Part shown: positions 44,356-53,312 of the stretch, piece by piece
Numbering within the stretch: position 1 is the first letter of the stretch
How the letters are laid out: the number at the start of each line of letters is the position of its first letter
From: Sphingobium sp. V4
Lineage (GTDB): Bacteria; Pseudomonadota; Alphaproteobacteria; Sphingomonadales; Sphingomonadaceae
Assembly (NCBI RefSeq): GCF_029590555.1
Contig: NZ_CP081001.1
Span: 930,001-994,000, forward strand
Direction: 5' to 3'
Length of the DNA stretch: 64,000 bases
The notes under the pieces: generated by a model
What the model saw: only the letters and a program-made list of their open reading frames with translations
Database searches by the model: none
Told to the model about the DNA's origin: nothing
Program-made: the position numbers and the translations under genes

Positions 44356-46422
44356 ATGATCCAGCTTATCGTCCTTCTCCCGCTGCTGGCTGCTGCCATC
44401 GCCGGCCTTGGCAACAAGGCCCTTGGCAAGCTGCCGGCCAAGATCGTCACCACCGGCGCGCTCTTTGCCTCCTGCGCAATGAGCTGGCCGATCTTCATCA
44501 GCTTCCTGACCGGGCACGCCGAACCCTATGTCGCGCCTGTCTTCACCTGGATCCAGTCGGGCAGCTTTGATGCCCAGTGGGCGTTGCGCGTCGACACGAT
44601 GACGGCCGTCATGCTGGTGGTCATCACCAGCGTGTCGAGCCTCGTCCACCTGTATAGCTGGGGCTATATGGACGAGGAGCCGGATCAGCCGCGCTTCTTC
44701 GCCTATCTGTCGCTCTTCACCTTCGCGATGCTGATGCTCGTGACGGCCAACAACCTGCTCCAGATGTTCTTCGGCTGGGAAGGCGTGGGCCTGGCGTCCT
44801 ACCTGCTCATCGGCTTCTGGTTCCGCAAGCCCAGCGCAAACGCGGCCGCGATCAAGGCGTTCGTCGTCAATCGCGTCGGCGACCTCGGCTTCATGCTGGG
44901 CATTTTCGGCACCTATCTGGTGTTCAACACCATCTCGATTCCGGAAATCCTGGCCGCCGCGCCGTCGATGGCCGGTTCGACCATCGGCTTCCTGGGCCAC
45001 CGCTTCGACACGATGACCGTGCTCTGCCTGCTGCTGTTCATCGGTGCGATGGGCAAGTCGGCGCAGCTTGGCCTCCACACCTGGCTGCCGGATGCGATGG
45101 AAGGCCCGACCCCGGTGTCGGCACTGATCCATGCAGCCACAATGGTGACCGCGGGCGTGTTCATGGTCTGCCGCCTGTCGCCCATGTTCGAAACGTCGGA
45201 AACGGCGCTGACCGTCGTCACCTATGTCGGCGCCGCGACCTGCCTGTTCGCCGCGACCGTCGGCACGGTGCAGAACGACATCAAGCGCGTCATTGCCTAT
45301 TCGACCTGCTCGCAGCTGGGCTACATGTTCTTTGCCGCCGGCGTCGGCGCCTATGGCGCGGCGATGTTCCACCTCTTCACCCACGCCTTTTTCAAGGCGC
45401 TGCTGTTCCTGGGCGCCGGTTCGGTCATCCATGCGATGCACCATGAGCAGGACATGCGTTACTATGGCGCGCTGCGGAAGGAGATCCCGATCACCTTCTG
45501 GACGATGACCCTGGGCACGCTGGCCATCACCGGCGTGGGCCTGCCGCTCGTCGGCGTCGGCTTCGCCGGCTTCTACTCGAAGGACGGCATCCTGGAAGCG
45601 GCCTATGCGTCGGGCGGTGCGGGCATCGGCGCATACTTCGTCGGTGTGTTCGCCGCGCTGCTGACCAGCTTCTACAGCTGGCGCCTGGTCTTCCTGACCT
45701 TCTTCGGCAAGCCGCGCTGGGCCGCTTCGGAGCATATCCAGCACGCCGTCCACGGCCATCATGAAGGGGCGGACGAGGAAGGCGACGGCCATGGCCATGA
45801 CGTCCATGCTGACGCGCATGACGATCATGGTCATCACAGCCAGGAACTGACCGGCACGGCGGGCTATCATCCGCACGAAAGCCCCTGGGTCATGCTCACC
45901 CCGCTGGTGGTGCTGAGCCTGGGTGCCGTCTTCGCCGGTTTCCTCTTCCACGACCAGTTCATCGGTTCGGAAGGGGGCATCGAATTCTGGAAGAACGCCC
46001 TGGCGTTCGACAGCCACCTGATGCACGCCGCGCATGAAGTGCCGACCTGGGTCAAGTTCGGTCCGTTCACGGTGATGCTGACCGGCCTGGTCATTGCCTG
46101 GCTGAGCTACATCAAGTTCACCGACTGGCCGCAGCGCTTCGTCGCCACCTTCGGCGCGCTGTACCAGTTCCTGCTGAACAAGTGGTATTTCGACGAGCTG
46201 TATCACTTCCTGTTCGTCAAGCCCGCCTTCGCCATCGGCCGCTTCTTCTGGAAGTTCGGTGACGTCGGCTTCATCGACCGCTTCGGGCCGAATGGCCTGG
46301 CTGCTCTGGTCGTGCAGGGCAACAAAGTTACCCGTCGGCTTCAGTCCGGCTACCTCTACACCTATGCGCTGGTGATGCTCATCGGGCTCGCCGCGGCTGC
46401 AACCTGGGCGATGACACGATAA
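44356..46422 (+). CDS. nuoL: NADH-quinone oxidoreductase subunit L, with His-rich loop
   Basis: Distal proton-pumping subunit, 688 residues. [17 protein letters not shown] holds the key Glu; [40 protein letters not shown] the central Lys; the C-terminal lateral helix region ends in a soluble stretch. An insertion at about residues 461-512 is very rich in His, Asp and Glu ([23 protein letters not shown]...). It precedes the last helices and could bind metal ions. It runs into nuoM by TAATGG overlap. Confidence 0.96.
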   Translation: MIQLIVLLPLLAAAIAGLGNKALGKLPAKIVTTGALFASCAMSWPIFISFLTGHAEPYVAPVFTWIQSGSFDAQWALRVDTMTAVMLVVITSVSSLVHLYSWGYMDEEPDQPRFFAYLSLFTFAMLMLVTANNLLQMFFGWEGVGLASYLLIGFWFRKPSANAAAIKAFVVNRVGDLGFMLGIFGTYLVFNTISIPEILAAAPSMAGSTIGFLGHRFDTMTVLCLLLFIGAMGKSAQLGLHTWLPDAMEGPTPVSALIHAATMVTAGVFMVCRLSPMFETSETALTVVTYVGAATCLFAATVGTVQNDIKRVIAYSTCSQLGYMFFAAGVGAYGAAMFHLFTHAFFKALLFLGAGSVIHAMHHEQDMRYYGALRKEIPITFWTMTLGTLAITGVGLPLVGVGFAGFYSKDGILEAAYASGGAGIGAYFVGVFAALLTSFYSWRLVFLTFFGKPRWAASEHIQHAVHGHHEGADEEGDGHGHDVHADAHDDHGHHSQELTGTAGYHPHESPWVMLTPLVVLSLGAVFAGFLFHDQFIGSEGGIEFWKNALAFDSHLMHAAHEVPTWVKFGPFTVMLTGLVIAWLSYIKFTDWPQRFVATFGALYQFLLNKWYFDELYHFLFVKPAFAIGRFFWKFGDVGFIDRFGPNGLAALVVQGNKVTRRLQSGYLYTYALVMLIGLAAAATWAMTR

Positions 46423-47993
46423 TGGACGGCTTCCCCATCCTTTCCCTGATGATGGCAGTGCCGATGGCCGGCGCCATCGCCTGCCTGTTCGCGAGCGCCA
46501 ACAGCGCGCGCTGGATCGCGCTGACCGCGACGCTGGTCGATCTGGTCCTGGGCATCGCCCTGTGGGTCAATTTCGATCAGTCGGGCGGCGCGGCCCAGTG
46601 GCAGTTCCAGGAATATGCGCCGATCTTCGGCCGTTTCGCCTGGGCGCTGGGCATCGACGGCATCGCCCTGATGCTGATCGCGCTCACCGTCTTCCTGATG
46701 CCGATCTGCATCGGCGCCAGCTGGCAGGCGATCGAGAAGCGCGTCGGCGAATATATGGCCGCCTTCCTGTTCATGGAGGTGCTGATGATCGGCGTCTTCA
46801 CGGCGCAGGATCTCTACCTCTTCTACATTATGTTCGAAGCCGGCCTGATCCCGATGTACCTGATCATCGGCATCTGGGGTGGCGCGGACCGCATCTACGC
46901 TTCTTACAAATTCTTCCTCTACACGCTGCTCGGCTCGGTCCTGATGCTGATCGCGATGATGTGGATGGTGCATGAAGCGGGCACGACCGAAATTCCGGCG
47001 CTGATGGCCTATAATTTCGATCCGCATGTCCAGACCTGGCTGTGGCTGGCCTTCTTCGCCAGCTTCGCGGTGAAGATGCCGATGTGGCCGGTCCACACCT
47101 GGCTGCCCGACGCGCACGTTCAGGCACCGACGGCGGGTTCCGTGATCCTGGCGGGCGTGCTGCTGAAGATGGGCGGCTATGGCTTCATCCGCTTCTCGCT
47201 GCCGATGTTCCCCGAAGCCTCGGCGCAGCTCGCGCCGCTGGTCTGGGGTCTGTCGATGGTCGCGGTGGTCTATACCAGCCTCGTTGCCCTCGTTCAGTCG
47301 GACATGAAGAAGCTGATCGCCTATTCGTCGGTCGCGCACATGGCGATCGTCACCGTCGGCCTGTTCGCTTTCAACCAGGCGGGCATCGAGGGCGCGATGA
47401 TGGTCATGCTGGGCCACGGCCTTGTCTCGGGCGCGCTCTTCCTGTGCGTGGGCGTGATCTATGATCGCCTCCACACGCGCGAAATCGCCCGCTATGGCGG
47501 CCTGAGCATCAACATGCCCAAATATGCGGTGCTGTTCATGCTGTTCACCATGGCATCGGTCGGTCTGCCCGGCACCTCCAACTTCGTCGGCGAATTCCTG
47601 GCGCTGATGGGCATCTACCAGGCGTCGAGCTGGGTGGCGCTGGTCTGTACGACGGGCATCATCCTGGGCGCGGCCTATATGCTCTACCTCTACCGCCGCA
47701 TCTGCTATGGCACGCAGGTCAACGCCGATGCCGCCGCGATGCCTGACCTGTCGGTTCGCGAAATCTGGCTGCTCGCGCCGATCGCCGCCGCAGTCCTGTG
47801 GATGGGCGTCTATCCGGAGAGCTTCCTGGCGCCCATGCGATCCGACATCCGTGCGCTCGAAGCGCGCCTCGCTCCCGCGGCCCCTGCGGGAGATTCGAAG
47901 ATCACCATGGGTGCGCCCAAGCCGCAAGGCGAGGCCCACCATGAAGAAGCACCTGCAATGTCTCATGAAAAAGCGTCGGGGGAGGCGCACTGA
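46422..47993 (+). CDS. nuoM: NADH-quinone oxidoreductase subunit M
   Basis: Antiporter-like proton-pumping subunit, 523 residues. [38 protein letters not shown] holds the conserved Glu; [44 protein letters not shown] holds the key Lys. The C-terminus (after residue about 495) is hydrophilic and again His/Glu-rich ([20 protein letters not shown]). The stop overlaps the nuoN ATG. Confidence 0.96.
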   Translation: MDGFPILSLMMAVPMAGAIACLFASANSARWIALTATLVDLVLGIALWVNFDQSGGAAQWQFQEYAPIFGRFAWALGIDGIALMLIALTVFLMPICIGASWQAIEKRVGEYMAAFLFMEVLMIGVFTAQDLYLFYIMFEAGLIPMYLIIGIWGGADRIYASYKFFLYTLLGSVLMLIAMMWMVHEAGTTEIPALMAYNFDPHVQTWLWLAFFASFAVKMPMWPVHTWLPDAHVQAPTAGSVILAGVLLKMGGYGFIRFSLPMFPEASAQLAPLVWGLSMVAVVYTSLVALVQSDMKKLIAYSSVAHMAIVTVGLFAFNQAGIEGAMMVMLGHGLVSGALFLCVGVIYDRLHTREIARYGGLSINMPKYAVLFMLFTMASVGLPGTSNFVGEFLALMGIYQASSWVALVCTTGIILGAAYMLYLYRRICYGTQVNADAAAMPDLSVREIWLLAPIAAAVLWMGVYPESFLAPMRSDIRALEARLAPAAPAGDSKITMGAPKPQGEAHHEEAPAMSHEKASGEAH

Positions 47994-49429
47994 TGATTGA
48001 TTCCGCTTCCCTTCTGGCAGTCCTGCCGGAACTCATCCTGACGGCGGGCGGGCTCATCCTGATGCTCGTCGCGGCCTATGCCGGCGACGGCTCGGCCCGT
48101 GTCGTCAACTGGCTGTCGGTGCTGACGCTGATCGCGGCAGGGGCGGGCCTCTCCTGTTCGCTGGCGCATGGCCCGGATGCCTTTGACGGGCTGGTCCGCG
48201 CCGACGCTTTTTCCGTGTTCGCCAAGGCTCTGATCTATGGCGCAGCGGCCGCAGCCATCCTGCTCGCGCCGCGCTTCTTCTCGGTCGGGGGGCATCCGCG
48301 CCCCGAATATCCGGTGCTGATCCTCTTCGCGGCTATCGGCATGGGCATGATGGTGTCGGCGGGCGACCTGCTGACCCTCTATGTCGGCTTGGAGATGAAC
48401 AGCCTCGCCTCCTATGTGCTGGCCAGCTTCATGCGGCAGGACGAGCGTTCTTCGGAAGCCGGCCTCAAATATTTCGTGCTGGGTTCGCTCGCGAGCGGCA
48501 TTCTTCTCTACGGTTCGGCGCTGCTCTACGGCTTCACCGGTACGACATCGTTTGACGGCATTGCGGTCGCGATGGGTGACGGCCTGTCGAATGGCGAGCT
48601 GTTCGGCATGGTCTTCCTGCTCTGCGGCCTGGCGTTCAAGATCAGCGCGGTGCCGTTCCATATGTGGACGCCCGACGTCTATGAAGGCGCACCGACCCCG
48701 GTCACGGCCTTCTTCGGCAGTGCGCCGAAGGTGGCCGCCATTGCGCTGACCGTTCGCGTCGCGATCGAGGCGCTGGGTCCGGCGGGGCTGGACTGGCAGC
48801 AGATCGTGATCTTCGTGGCGCTCGCTTCGATCCTGTTCGGTGCCGTCGCGGCCATCGGCCAGACCAATATCAAGCGGCTGATGGCCTATTCGTCGATCAA
48901 CAATGTCGGCTTCGCGCTGATCGGCCTGGCCGCCGGGACGCCGGCCGGCGTCGCTGCGACCATGAGCTATATGGCGATCTACGTCCTGATGACGGTGGGC
49001 GCTTTCGCCTGCATCCTTCAGATGCGCGATGCCGAAGGACGCCCGGTCGAAACGATCGCCAGCCTCGCGGGGCTGTCGCGCTCGCGCAAGGGCCTCGCCG
49101 CCGCTTTCGCGATCTTCATGTTCTCGATGGCCGGTATCCCGCCGCTGTTCGGCTTCTGGGCGAAGTTCCTGGTGTTCGATGCCGCAGTTGCAGCGAACCT
49201 GACGCTGCTGGCGGCGTTCGGTATCGCCATGTCGGTGATCGGCGCCTTCTATTATCTGAAGATCATCAAGACGATCTATTTCGATGAGCCGGCGGCGCCG
49301 TATGAAGCCAAGGGCGGCCCGGTCGAGAACGTCATCCTGACGGCCTGCGCCGTCGTGATCGTGCTGGGTTATCTGCTCAACCCCCTATTGGATCAGGCGA
49401 GCGCCGCCGCTGCGGCGTCGCTCTTCTGA
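47993..49429 (+). CDS. nuoN: NADH-quinone oxidoreductase subunit N
   Basis: Third antiporter-like subunit, 478 residues. LLTLYVGLEMNSLASYVLASF holds the helix 5 Glu; GLAFKISAVPFHMWTPDVYEGAPTPVTAFFGSAPKVAAI the helix 7 Lys; FSMAGIPPLFGFWAKF and the C-terminal IVLGYLLNPLLDQ are standard. It ends the nuo genes, but the birA coding frame begins at its stop codon without a gap, so the operon continues. Confidence 0.96.
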   Translation: MIDSASLLAVLPELILTAGGLILMLVAAYAGDGSARVVNWLSVLTLIAAGAGLSCSLAHGPDAFDGLVRADAFSVFAKALIYGAAAAAILLAPRFFSVGGHPRPEYPVLILFAAIGMGMMVSAGDLLTLYVGLEMNSLASYVLASFMRQDERSSEAGLKYFVLGSLASGILLYGSALLYGFTGTTSFDGIAVAMGDGLSNGELFGMVFLLCGLAFKISAVPFHMWTPDVYEGAPTPVTAFFGSAPKVAAIALTVRVAIEALGPAGLDWQQIVIFVALASILFGAVAAIGQTNIKRLMAYSSINNVGFALIGLAAGTPAGVAATMSYMAIYVLMTVGAFACILQMRDAEGRPVETIASLAGLSRSRKGLAAAFAIFMFSMAGIPPLFGFWAKFLVFDAAVAANLTLLAAFGIAMSVIGAFYYLKIIKTIYFDEPAAPYEAKGGPVENVILTACAVVIVLGYLLNPLLDQASAAAAASLF

Positions 49430-50133
49430 CCTTCCTCCGCTTCGTCGAGGAAACCGGCTCCACCAACGCCGACATGCTGGCGTTGGCGGAGCAGGGAATG
49501 CCCGAAGGCGGCTGGCTGCGCGCCGGCCGCCAGACCGGGGGCAGGGGGCGCATGGGCCGCGCCTGGGAAAGCCCGACCGGCAATCTCTATTGCTCCACCT
49601 TCGTGCGGACGGTGGCGAGCGATCCGATGGCGCACACATTGGCGCTGGTCGCCGCCAATGCCGTCCATGCGCTGGTCGCGCCGCTGTGCGCGGGCCAGGC
49701 CCGGATCAAATGGCCTAACGACATATTGGTCGACGGCGCCAAGATCGCCGGCATCCTGCTGGAGAGGGTCGGCGACGCCATCGTCATTGGCATCGGCATC
49801 AACGTCACCCATTATCCGACCGGGCTTGACCGTCCCGTGACCAGCCTGGTCGATCAGGGCGCGGTCGATGCGGAGGCCGGCCCGCTGCTCGAACGGCTGG
49901 CGCAGCTTTTTGCCCACTGGCTGTCCATCTGGCGGGCGCAGGGGCTTGAACCCGTCCGGACCCATTGGCTGCTCAATGCCCATCCAGGCGGCACGCCGAT
50001 GCGCGTGATCCAGCCCGACGGGGAGGTCGTGGAGGGGGCGTTCGACACGCTTGATCGACAGGGGATGCTGATCCTTCGCTTGGCGAATGGGCAGAGCCGT
50101 GCCATTCACGCCGGCGACATCATTCTGACCTGA
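49426..50133 (+). CDS. birA: Biotin-[acetyl-CoA-carboxylase] ligase, probably with a CTG start
   Basis: Attaches biotin to the carboxyl-carrier protein. Family motifs are ETGSTNADM at the N-terminus, [23 protein letters not shown] (biotin/ATP loop) and [20 protein letters not shown]. The first ATG (49474) lies after ETGSTNAD, so the coding frame must begin upstream. The only reasonable in-frame candidates are CTG 49426, overlapping the nuoN stop as CTGA, or an ATT farther back. From CTG it is 235 residues. No N-terminal HTH, so it does not regulate biotin genes. Confidence 0.85.
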   Translation: MTFLRFVEETGSTNADMLALAEQGMPEGGWLRAGRQTGGRGRMGRAWESPTGNLYCSTFVRTVASDPMAHTLALVAANAVHALVAPLCAGQARIKWPNDILVDGAKIAGILLERVGDAIVIGIGINVTHYPTGLDRPVTSLVDQGAVDAEAGPLLERLAQLFAHWLSIWRAQGLEPVRTHWLLNAHPGGTPMRVIQPDGEVVEGAFDTLDRQGMLILRLANGQSRAIHAGDIILT

Positions 50134-50146
50134 AGGGGCGGAGCCA

Positions 50147-50929
50147 ATGCTTCTCGCGATCGACGCGGGCAATACCAATGTCGTTTTCGCCTTGCTGGAA
50201 GGGCGGGACATTCGTGCGCGATGGCGCATCGCGACGGATCCCCGCCGCACCGCCGACGAATATGCCGTCTGGCTGCATCAACTGCTTCAGCTGGAAGGCT
50301 ATGCGATGACGGATGTCGATGCCGTCATCATCGCGACCGTGGTGCCGCGCGCGCTGCATAATCTCCAAGTCCTGGCCGACAAATATTTCAAGACCGAGGC
50401 GTTGGTGGCCGGACAGGCGCCGGTGGAGTGGGGCATCGAGCTGGACGTGGCCGAGCCGGCGTCGGTCGGGGCGGACCGGGTTGTAAATGCCATCGCGGCC
50501 CACCATCTCTACCAGGATGACCTGATCGTCATCGATTTCGGCACCGCGACGACATTCGACGTGGTCGATTATAGCGGCGCCTACAAGGGCGGTATCATCG
50601 CGCCTGGCATCAACCTGTCGCTGGACGCCCTGGTCGCCGCTGCGGCGAAGCTGCCCAAGATCGCGATCGAGCCGCCCGAAAGCCGGTCGGTGATCGGGCG
50701 CAGTACCGTCGATGCGATGCAAATCGGCGTCTTCTGGGGCTATGTGGCGATGATGGAAGGTCTGGTCGCGCGCATCCGCGCGGAGATCGGCCGTCCTGCC
50801 AAGGTGATTTCGACGGGGGGCCTCGCGGTCCTCTTCAATGACAATAGCGATATTTTCGATGCGATCGCGCCGGACCTGACCATTCAGGGGTTGGCGCTGT
50901 TGTACGAACGGAGTTTGAAAACAGAATGA
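50147..50929 (+). CDS. coaX: Type III pantothenate kinase
   Basis: First step of CoA synthesis, 260 residues. [18 protein letters not shown] is the ATP-binding P-loop-like start; [55 protein letters not shown] holds the catalytic Asp and K+ site. It lies 13 bp after birA with GGGGCGG upstream and overlaps rnj as ATGA, a frequent birA-coaX-rnj order in alphaproteobacteria. Confidence 0.95.
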   Translation: MLLAIDAGNTNVVFALLEGRDIRARWRIATDPRRTADEYAVWLHQLLQLEGYAMTDVDAVIIATVVPRALHNLQVLADKYFKTEALVAGQAPVEWGIELDVAEPASVGADRVVNAIAAHHLYQDDLIVIDFGTATTFDVVDYSGAYKGGIIAPGINLSLDALVAAAAKLPKIAIEPPESRSVIGRSTVDAMQIGVFWGYVAMMEGLVARIRAEIGRPAKVISTGGLAVLFNDNSDIFDAIAPDLTIQGLALLYERSLKTE

Positions 50930-52563
50930 TACCCAAGGATGAGCTGCTCTTCCTGGCCCTTGGTGGGTCGGGCGAGATCGGCATGAACGTGAATCTCTAC
51001 GGTTGCCAGGGCAAATGGGTGATGGTCGACCTTGGCCTGACCTTTGCCGACCCGGCCTATCCGGGCGTGGAATTGATCCTGCCGGATCTCAGCTTCATCG
51101 AGGAGCGGCGCGACGACCTGCTCGGAATCGTGCTGACGCACGGGCATGAAGACCATATCGGCGCCATTCCCTATCTGGCCGCCGACCTTGGCGTGCCGCT
51201 TTACGCGACGCCCTTCACTGCAGGGCTGATCCGGCTGAAGCTGGAAGAGGAAGGCCTGACCAAGGACGTCCAGCTCAACGTCATCGAGAATGAGGGCAGC
51301 TTCCATCTCGGACCGTTCGGTTTCCGTTACGTGCCGCTGGCGCACTCGATCCCGGAGGGCAATGCCGTCCTGATCGACACGCCCTATGGCCGCATCTTCC
51401 ATACCGGAGACTGGAAGCTGGATGAGCGGCCCTTGCTGGGGCAGCCGTCGACGCCGGAGGAACTGACCGAGATCGGCGACGCTGGCGTGCTGGCGCTGGT
51501 ATGCGACAGCACCAATGTCTTCAATGACAAGGCCAGCGGTTCCGAAGGCGATGTGCGCGAGGGGCTGATGCAGACGATCACCGGGGCCAAGGGCCGTGTG
51601 CTGGTGACGACCTTTGCGTCGAACGCCGCGCGCGTGCAGACGCTGGGCGAGGTCGCGGCGGCGACCGGGCGCAAGCTGTGCGTCGCCGGGCGCTCGCTCG
51701 ACCGCATCATCAGCACGGCGAAGGCCGCGGGCTATCTCAAGGATTTCCCGCCGACGATCGACTGGGACGATGCGATGGCGCTGCCCCGCAACGAGGTGAT
51801 GATCATCGCTACGGGCGGGCAGGGCGAGGCGCGCGCGGCCTTGGCCCGCATCGCGTTCGACAGCCATCCGATCAAGCTGGCGGAGGGCGACCTGGTGGTG
51901 TTCTCCTCCAAGCAGATCCCCGGCAACGAAATCGCGATCGGCCGCATCCAGAATGCGCTGGCGACGGCCGGCGTGCTGATGGTGACGGATCGCCAGGCGG
52001 AGGTGCATGTGTCGGGCCATCCGGGTCGACCGGAACTGGAAGCCATGTATCGCTGGATTCGCCCCGAAATCCTGTTGCCCGTCCATGGCGAGCGTCGCCA
52101 TATGGCCGAACAGGCGCGGCTGGGGCTTTCGAGCGGAATCCGCCACGCGCCGGTACAGTCCAACGGCGACCTGCTGCGTCTTGCACCCGGCGCGCCGGAG
52201 ATTATCGGACGCGAGGATACCGGGCGGCTGGTGCTGGACGGTGACGTCATCCTGCCCGCTGACGGATCGACCATGAACGAGCGGCGCAAGCTGGGCCTCC
52301 ATGGCCAGATCAGCGTCGCTGTGGCGCTCGACCGCAAGGGCAAGCTGATCGGCGATCCCGCGCTGCGGACGCAAGGCGTTCCGGTGGAGGAGGACAAGGC
52401 GGCATTCCTGGCCGAGGCGGCGGAGGAAGCTGCGGCGGTCGTCCCGAAGGGCTCGCAGGAGGAGGAGGCGCTGCGTGAGCGGGTGCGCCTGGCCGTGCGT
52501 CGCACCGCGACCCGCTGGACGGGCAAGAAACCGGTAGTGGACGTTCTGCTGATCCGCGCTTAA
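50926..52563 (+). CDS. rnj: Ribonuclease J
   Basis: Metallo-beta-lactamase-fold ribonuclease with 5'-exo and endo activity in rRNA maturation and mRNA decay, 545 residues. [14 protein letters not shown] is the HxHxDH zinc motif; [33 protein letters not shown] holds further ligands; [18 protein letters not shown] (beta-CASP), [17 protein letters not shown] and [33 protein letters not shown] complete the core. Coupled to coaX by ATGA. Confidence 0.94.
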   Translation: MIPKDELLFLALGGSGEIGMNVNLYGCQGKWVMVDLGLTFADPAYPGVELILPDLSFIEERRDDLLGIVLTHGHEDHIGAIPYLAADLGVPLYATPFTAGLIRLKLEEEGLTKDVQLNVIENEGSFHLGPFGFRYVPLAHSIPEGNAVLIDTPYGRIFHTGDWKLDERPLLGQPSTPEELTEIGDAGVLALVCDSTNVFNDKASGSEGDVREGLMQTITGAKGRVLVTTFASNAARVQTLGEVAAATGRKLCVAGRSLDRIISTAKAAGYLKDFPPTIDWDDAMALPRNEVMIIATGGQGEARAALARIAFDSHPIKLAEGDLVVFSSKQIPGNEIAIGRIQNALATAGVLMVTDRQAEVHVSGHPGRPELEAMYRWIRPEILLPVHGERRHMAEQARLGLSSGIRHAPVQSNGDLLRLAPGAPEIIGREDTGRLVLDGDVILPADGSTMNERRKLGLHGQISVAVALDRKGKLIGDPALRTQGVPVEEDKAAFLAEAAEEAAAVVPKGSQEEEALRERVRLAVRRTATRWTGKKPVVDVLLIRA

Positions 52564-52572
52564 TCTGATGGC

Positions 52573-52839
52573 ATGAACTGGTACGCGATCTTTGCCATCT
52601 ATTTCCTGATGTGGGTCGTCAGCGCCTTCATCATGCTGCCTTTCGGCATTCGGACGCCCGATGAAACGGGGGAGGTGCTGCTGAAGGGGCAGGCGGACAG
52701 CGCGCCCAGCAATTTCCGGCCGGGCAGGGTCGCCCTTCGCGCGACCCTGCTGTCATTGCTGCTTTTCGGGCTTTATTATGCCAATTATGTCCAGGGTTGG
52801 CTGACCGTCGACATGCTACCCGGCTATCGCGCATCCTGA
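52573..52839 (+). CDS. DUF1467 family small membrane protein
   Basis: 88 residues with two membrane helices (WYAIFAIYFLMWVVSAFIMLPFGI and LRATLLSLLLFGLYYANYVQGWL) and a central loop with TPDETGEVLLKGQADSAPSNFRPG. The MWV.SAF..LPFG.RT..E segment defines DUF1467, found in alphaproteobacteria next to coaX/rnj/proS. Function unknown. The stop overlaps the next ATG (TGATG). Confidence 0.88.
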   Translation: MNWYAIFAIYFLMWVVSAFIMLPFGIRTPDETGEVLLKGQADSAPSNFRPGRVALRATLLSLLLFGLYYANYVQGWLTVDMLPGYRAS

Positions 52840-53300
52840 TGAGCGACGCCACGGTCCGCATTGTTCCTGCAGGTCCGTCCCATGTCGAGCGCTGGGCGTT
52901 GATGCGCGCCGAACTTTGGCCTGACGCATCACTTTCCGAGCATCGCGACGATATTCTCGCCCAGTTGAAGGGCAAGGACGCGCAGGCCGCGTTCCTGGCA
53001 CTGGACCAGCAAGGGGACGTCATCGGTTTTGCCGAAGCAGCGCTGCGGCATGATTATGTCAACGGATGCGAAAGCAGTCCGGTCCTTTTCCTGGAGGGGA
53101 TCTTCGTCGAACCGTCGATGCGTCGAGGCGGGATCGGCCGTGCGCTGGCCGATGCCGCCAAGGCGTGGGGACAGACGCATGGCTGCACGGAAATGGCGTC
53201 CGACGCCGACATCGCGCATGAATCCAGCCACGCCTTCCATGCTGCACTTGGCTTCGCTGAAACCGAACGTGTCGTCTTTTTCCGCAAGGCTATCGGCTGA
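52839..53300 (+). CDS. AAC(6')-I-like aminoglycoside N-acetyltransferase (GNAT family)
   Basis: A 153-residue acetyl-CoA-dependent acetyltransferase from ATG 52839. ERWALMRAELWPDASLSEHRDDI, the GFAEAALRHDYVNGCESSPVLFLEGIFVEPSMRRGGIGRAL core (the RRGGIGRAL stretch is the acetyl-CoA loop) and GCTEMASDADIAHESSHAFHAALGFAETERVVFFRK match the chromosomal AAC(6')-I group closely. Resistance would depend on expression and has not been shown. It is the last gene of the nuo-birA-rnj string and is coupled to the DUF1467 gene. Confidence 0.8.
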   Translation: MSDATVRIVPAGPSHVERWALMRAELWPDASLSEHRDDILAQLKGKDAQAAFLALDQQGDVIGFAEAALRHDYVNGCESSPVLFLEGIFVEPSMRRGGIGRALADAAKAWGQTHGCTEMASDADIAHESSHAFHAALGFAETERVVFFRKAIG

Positions 53301-53312
53301 GCGACGGGCGCG

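Noticed and set aside
44350..46206. A 618-residue open frame on the minus strand opposite nuoL
   Set aside because: It is exactly antisense to the highly conserved nuoL, rich in His, Arg and Gln as expected from the reverse frame of GC-rich code, and has no recognisable domain or ribosome site.
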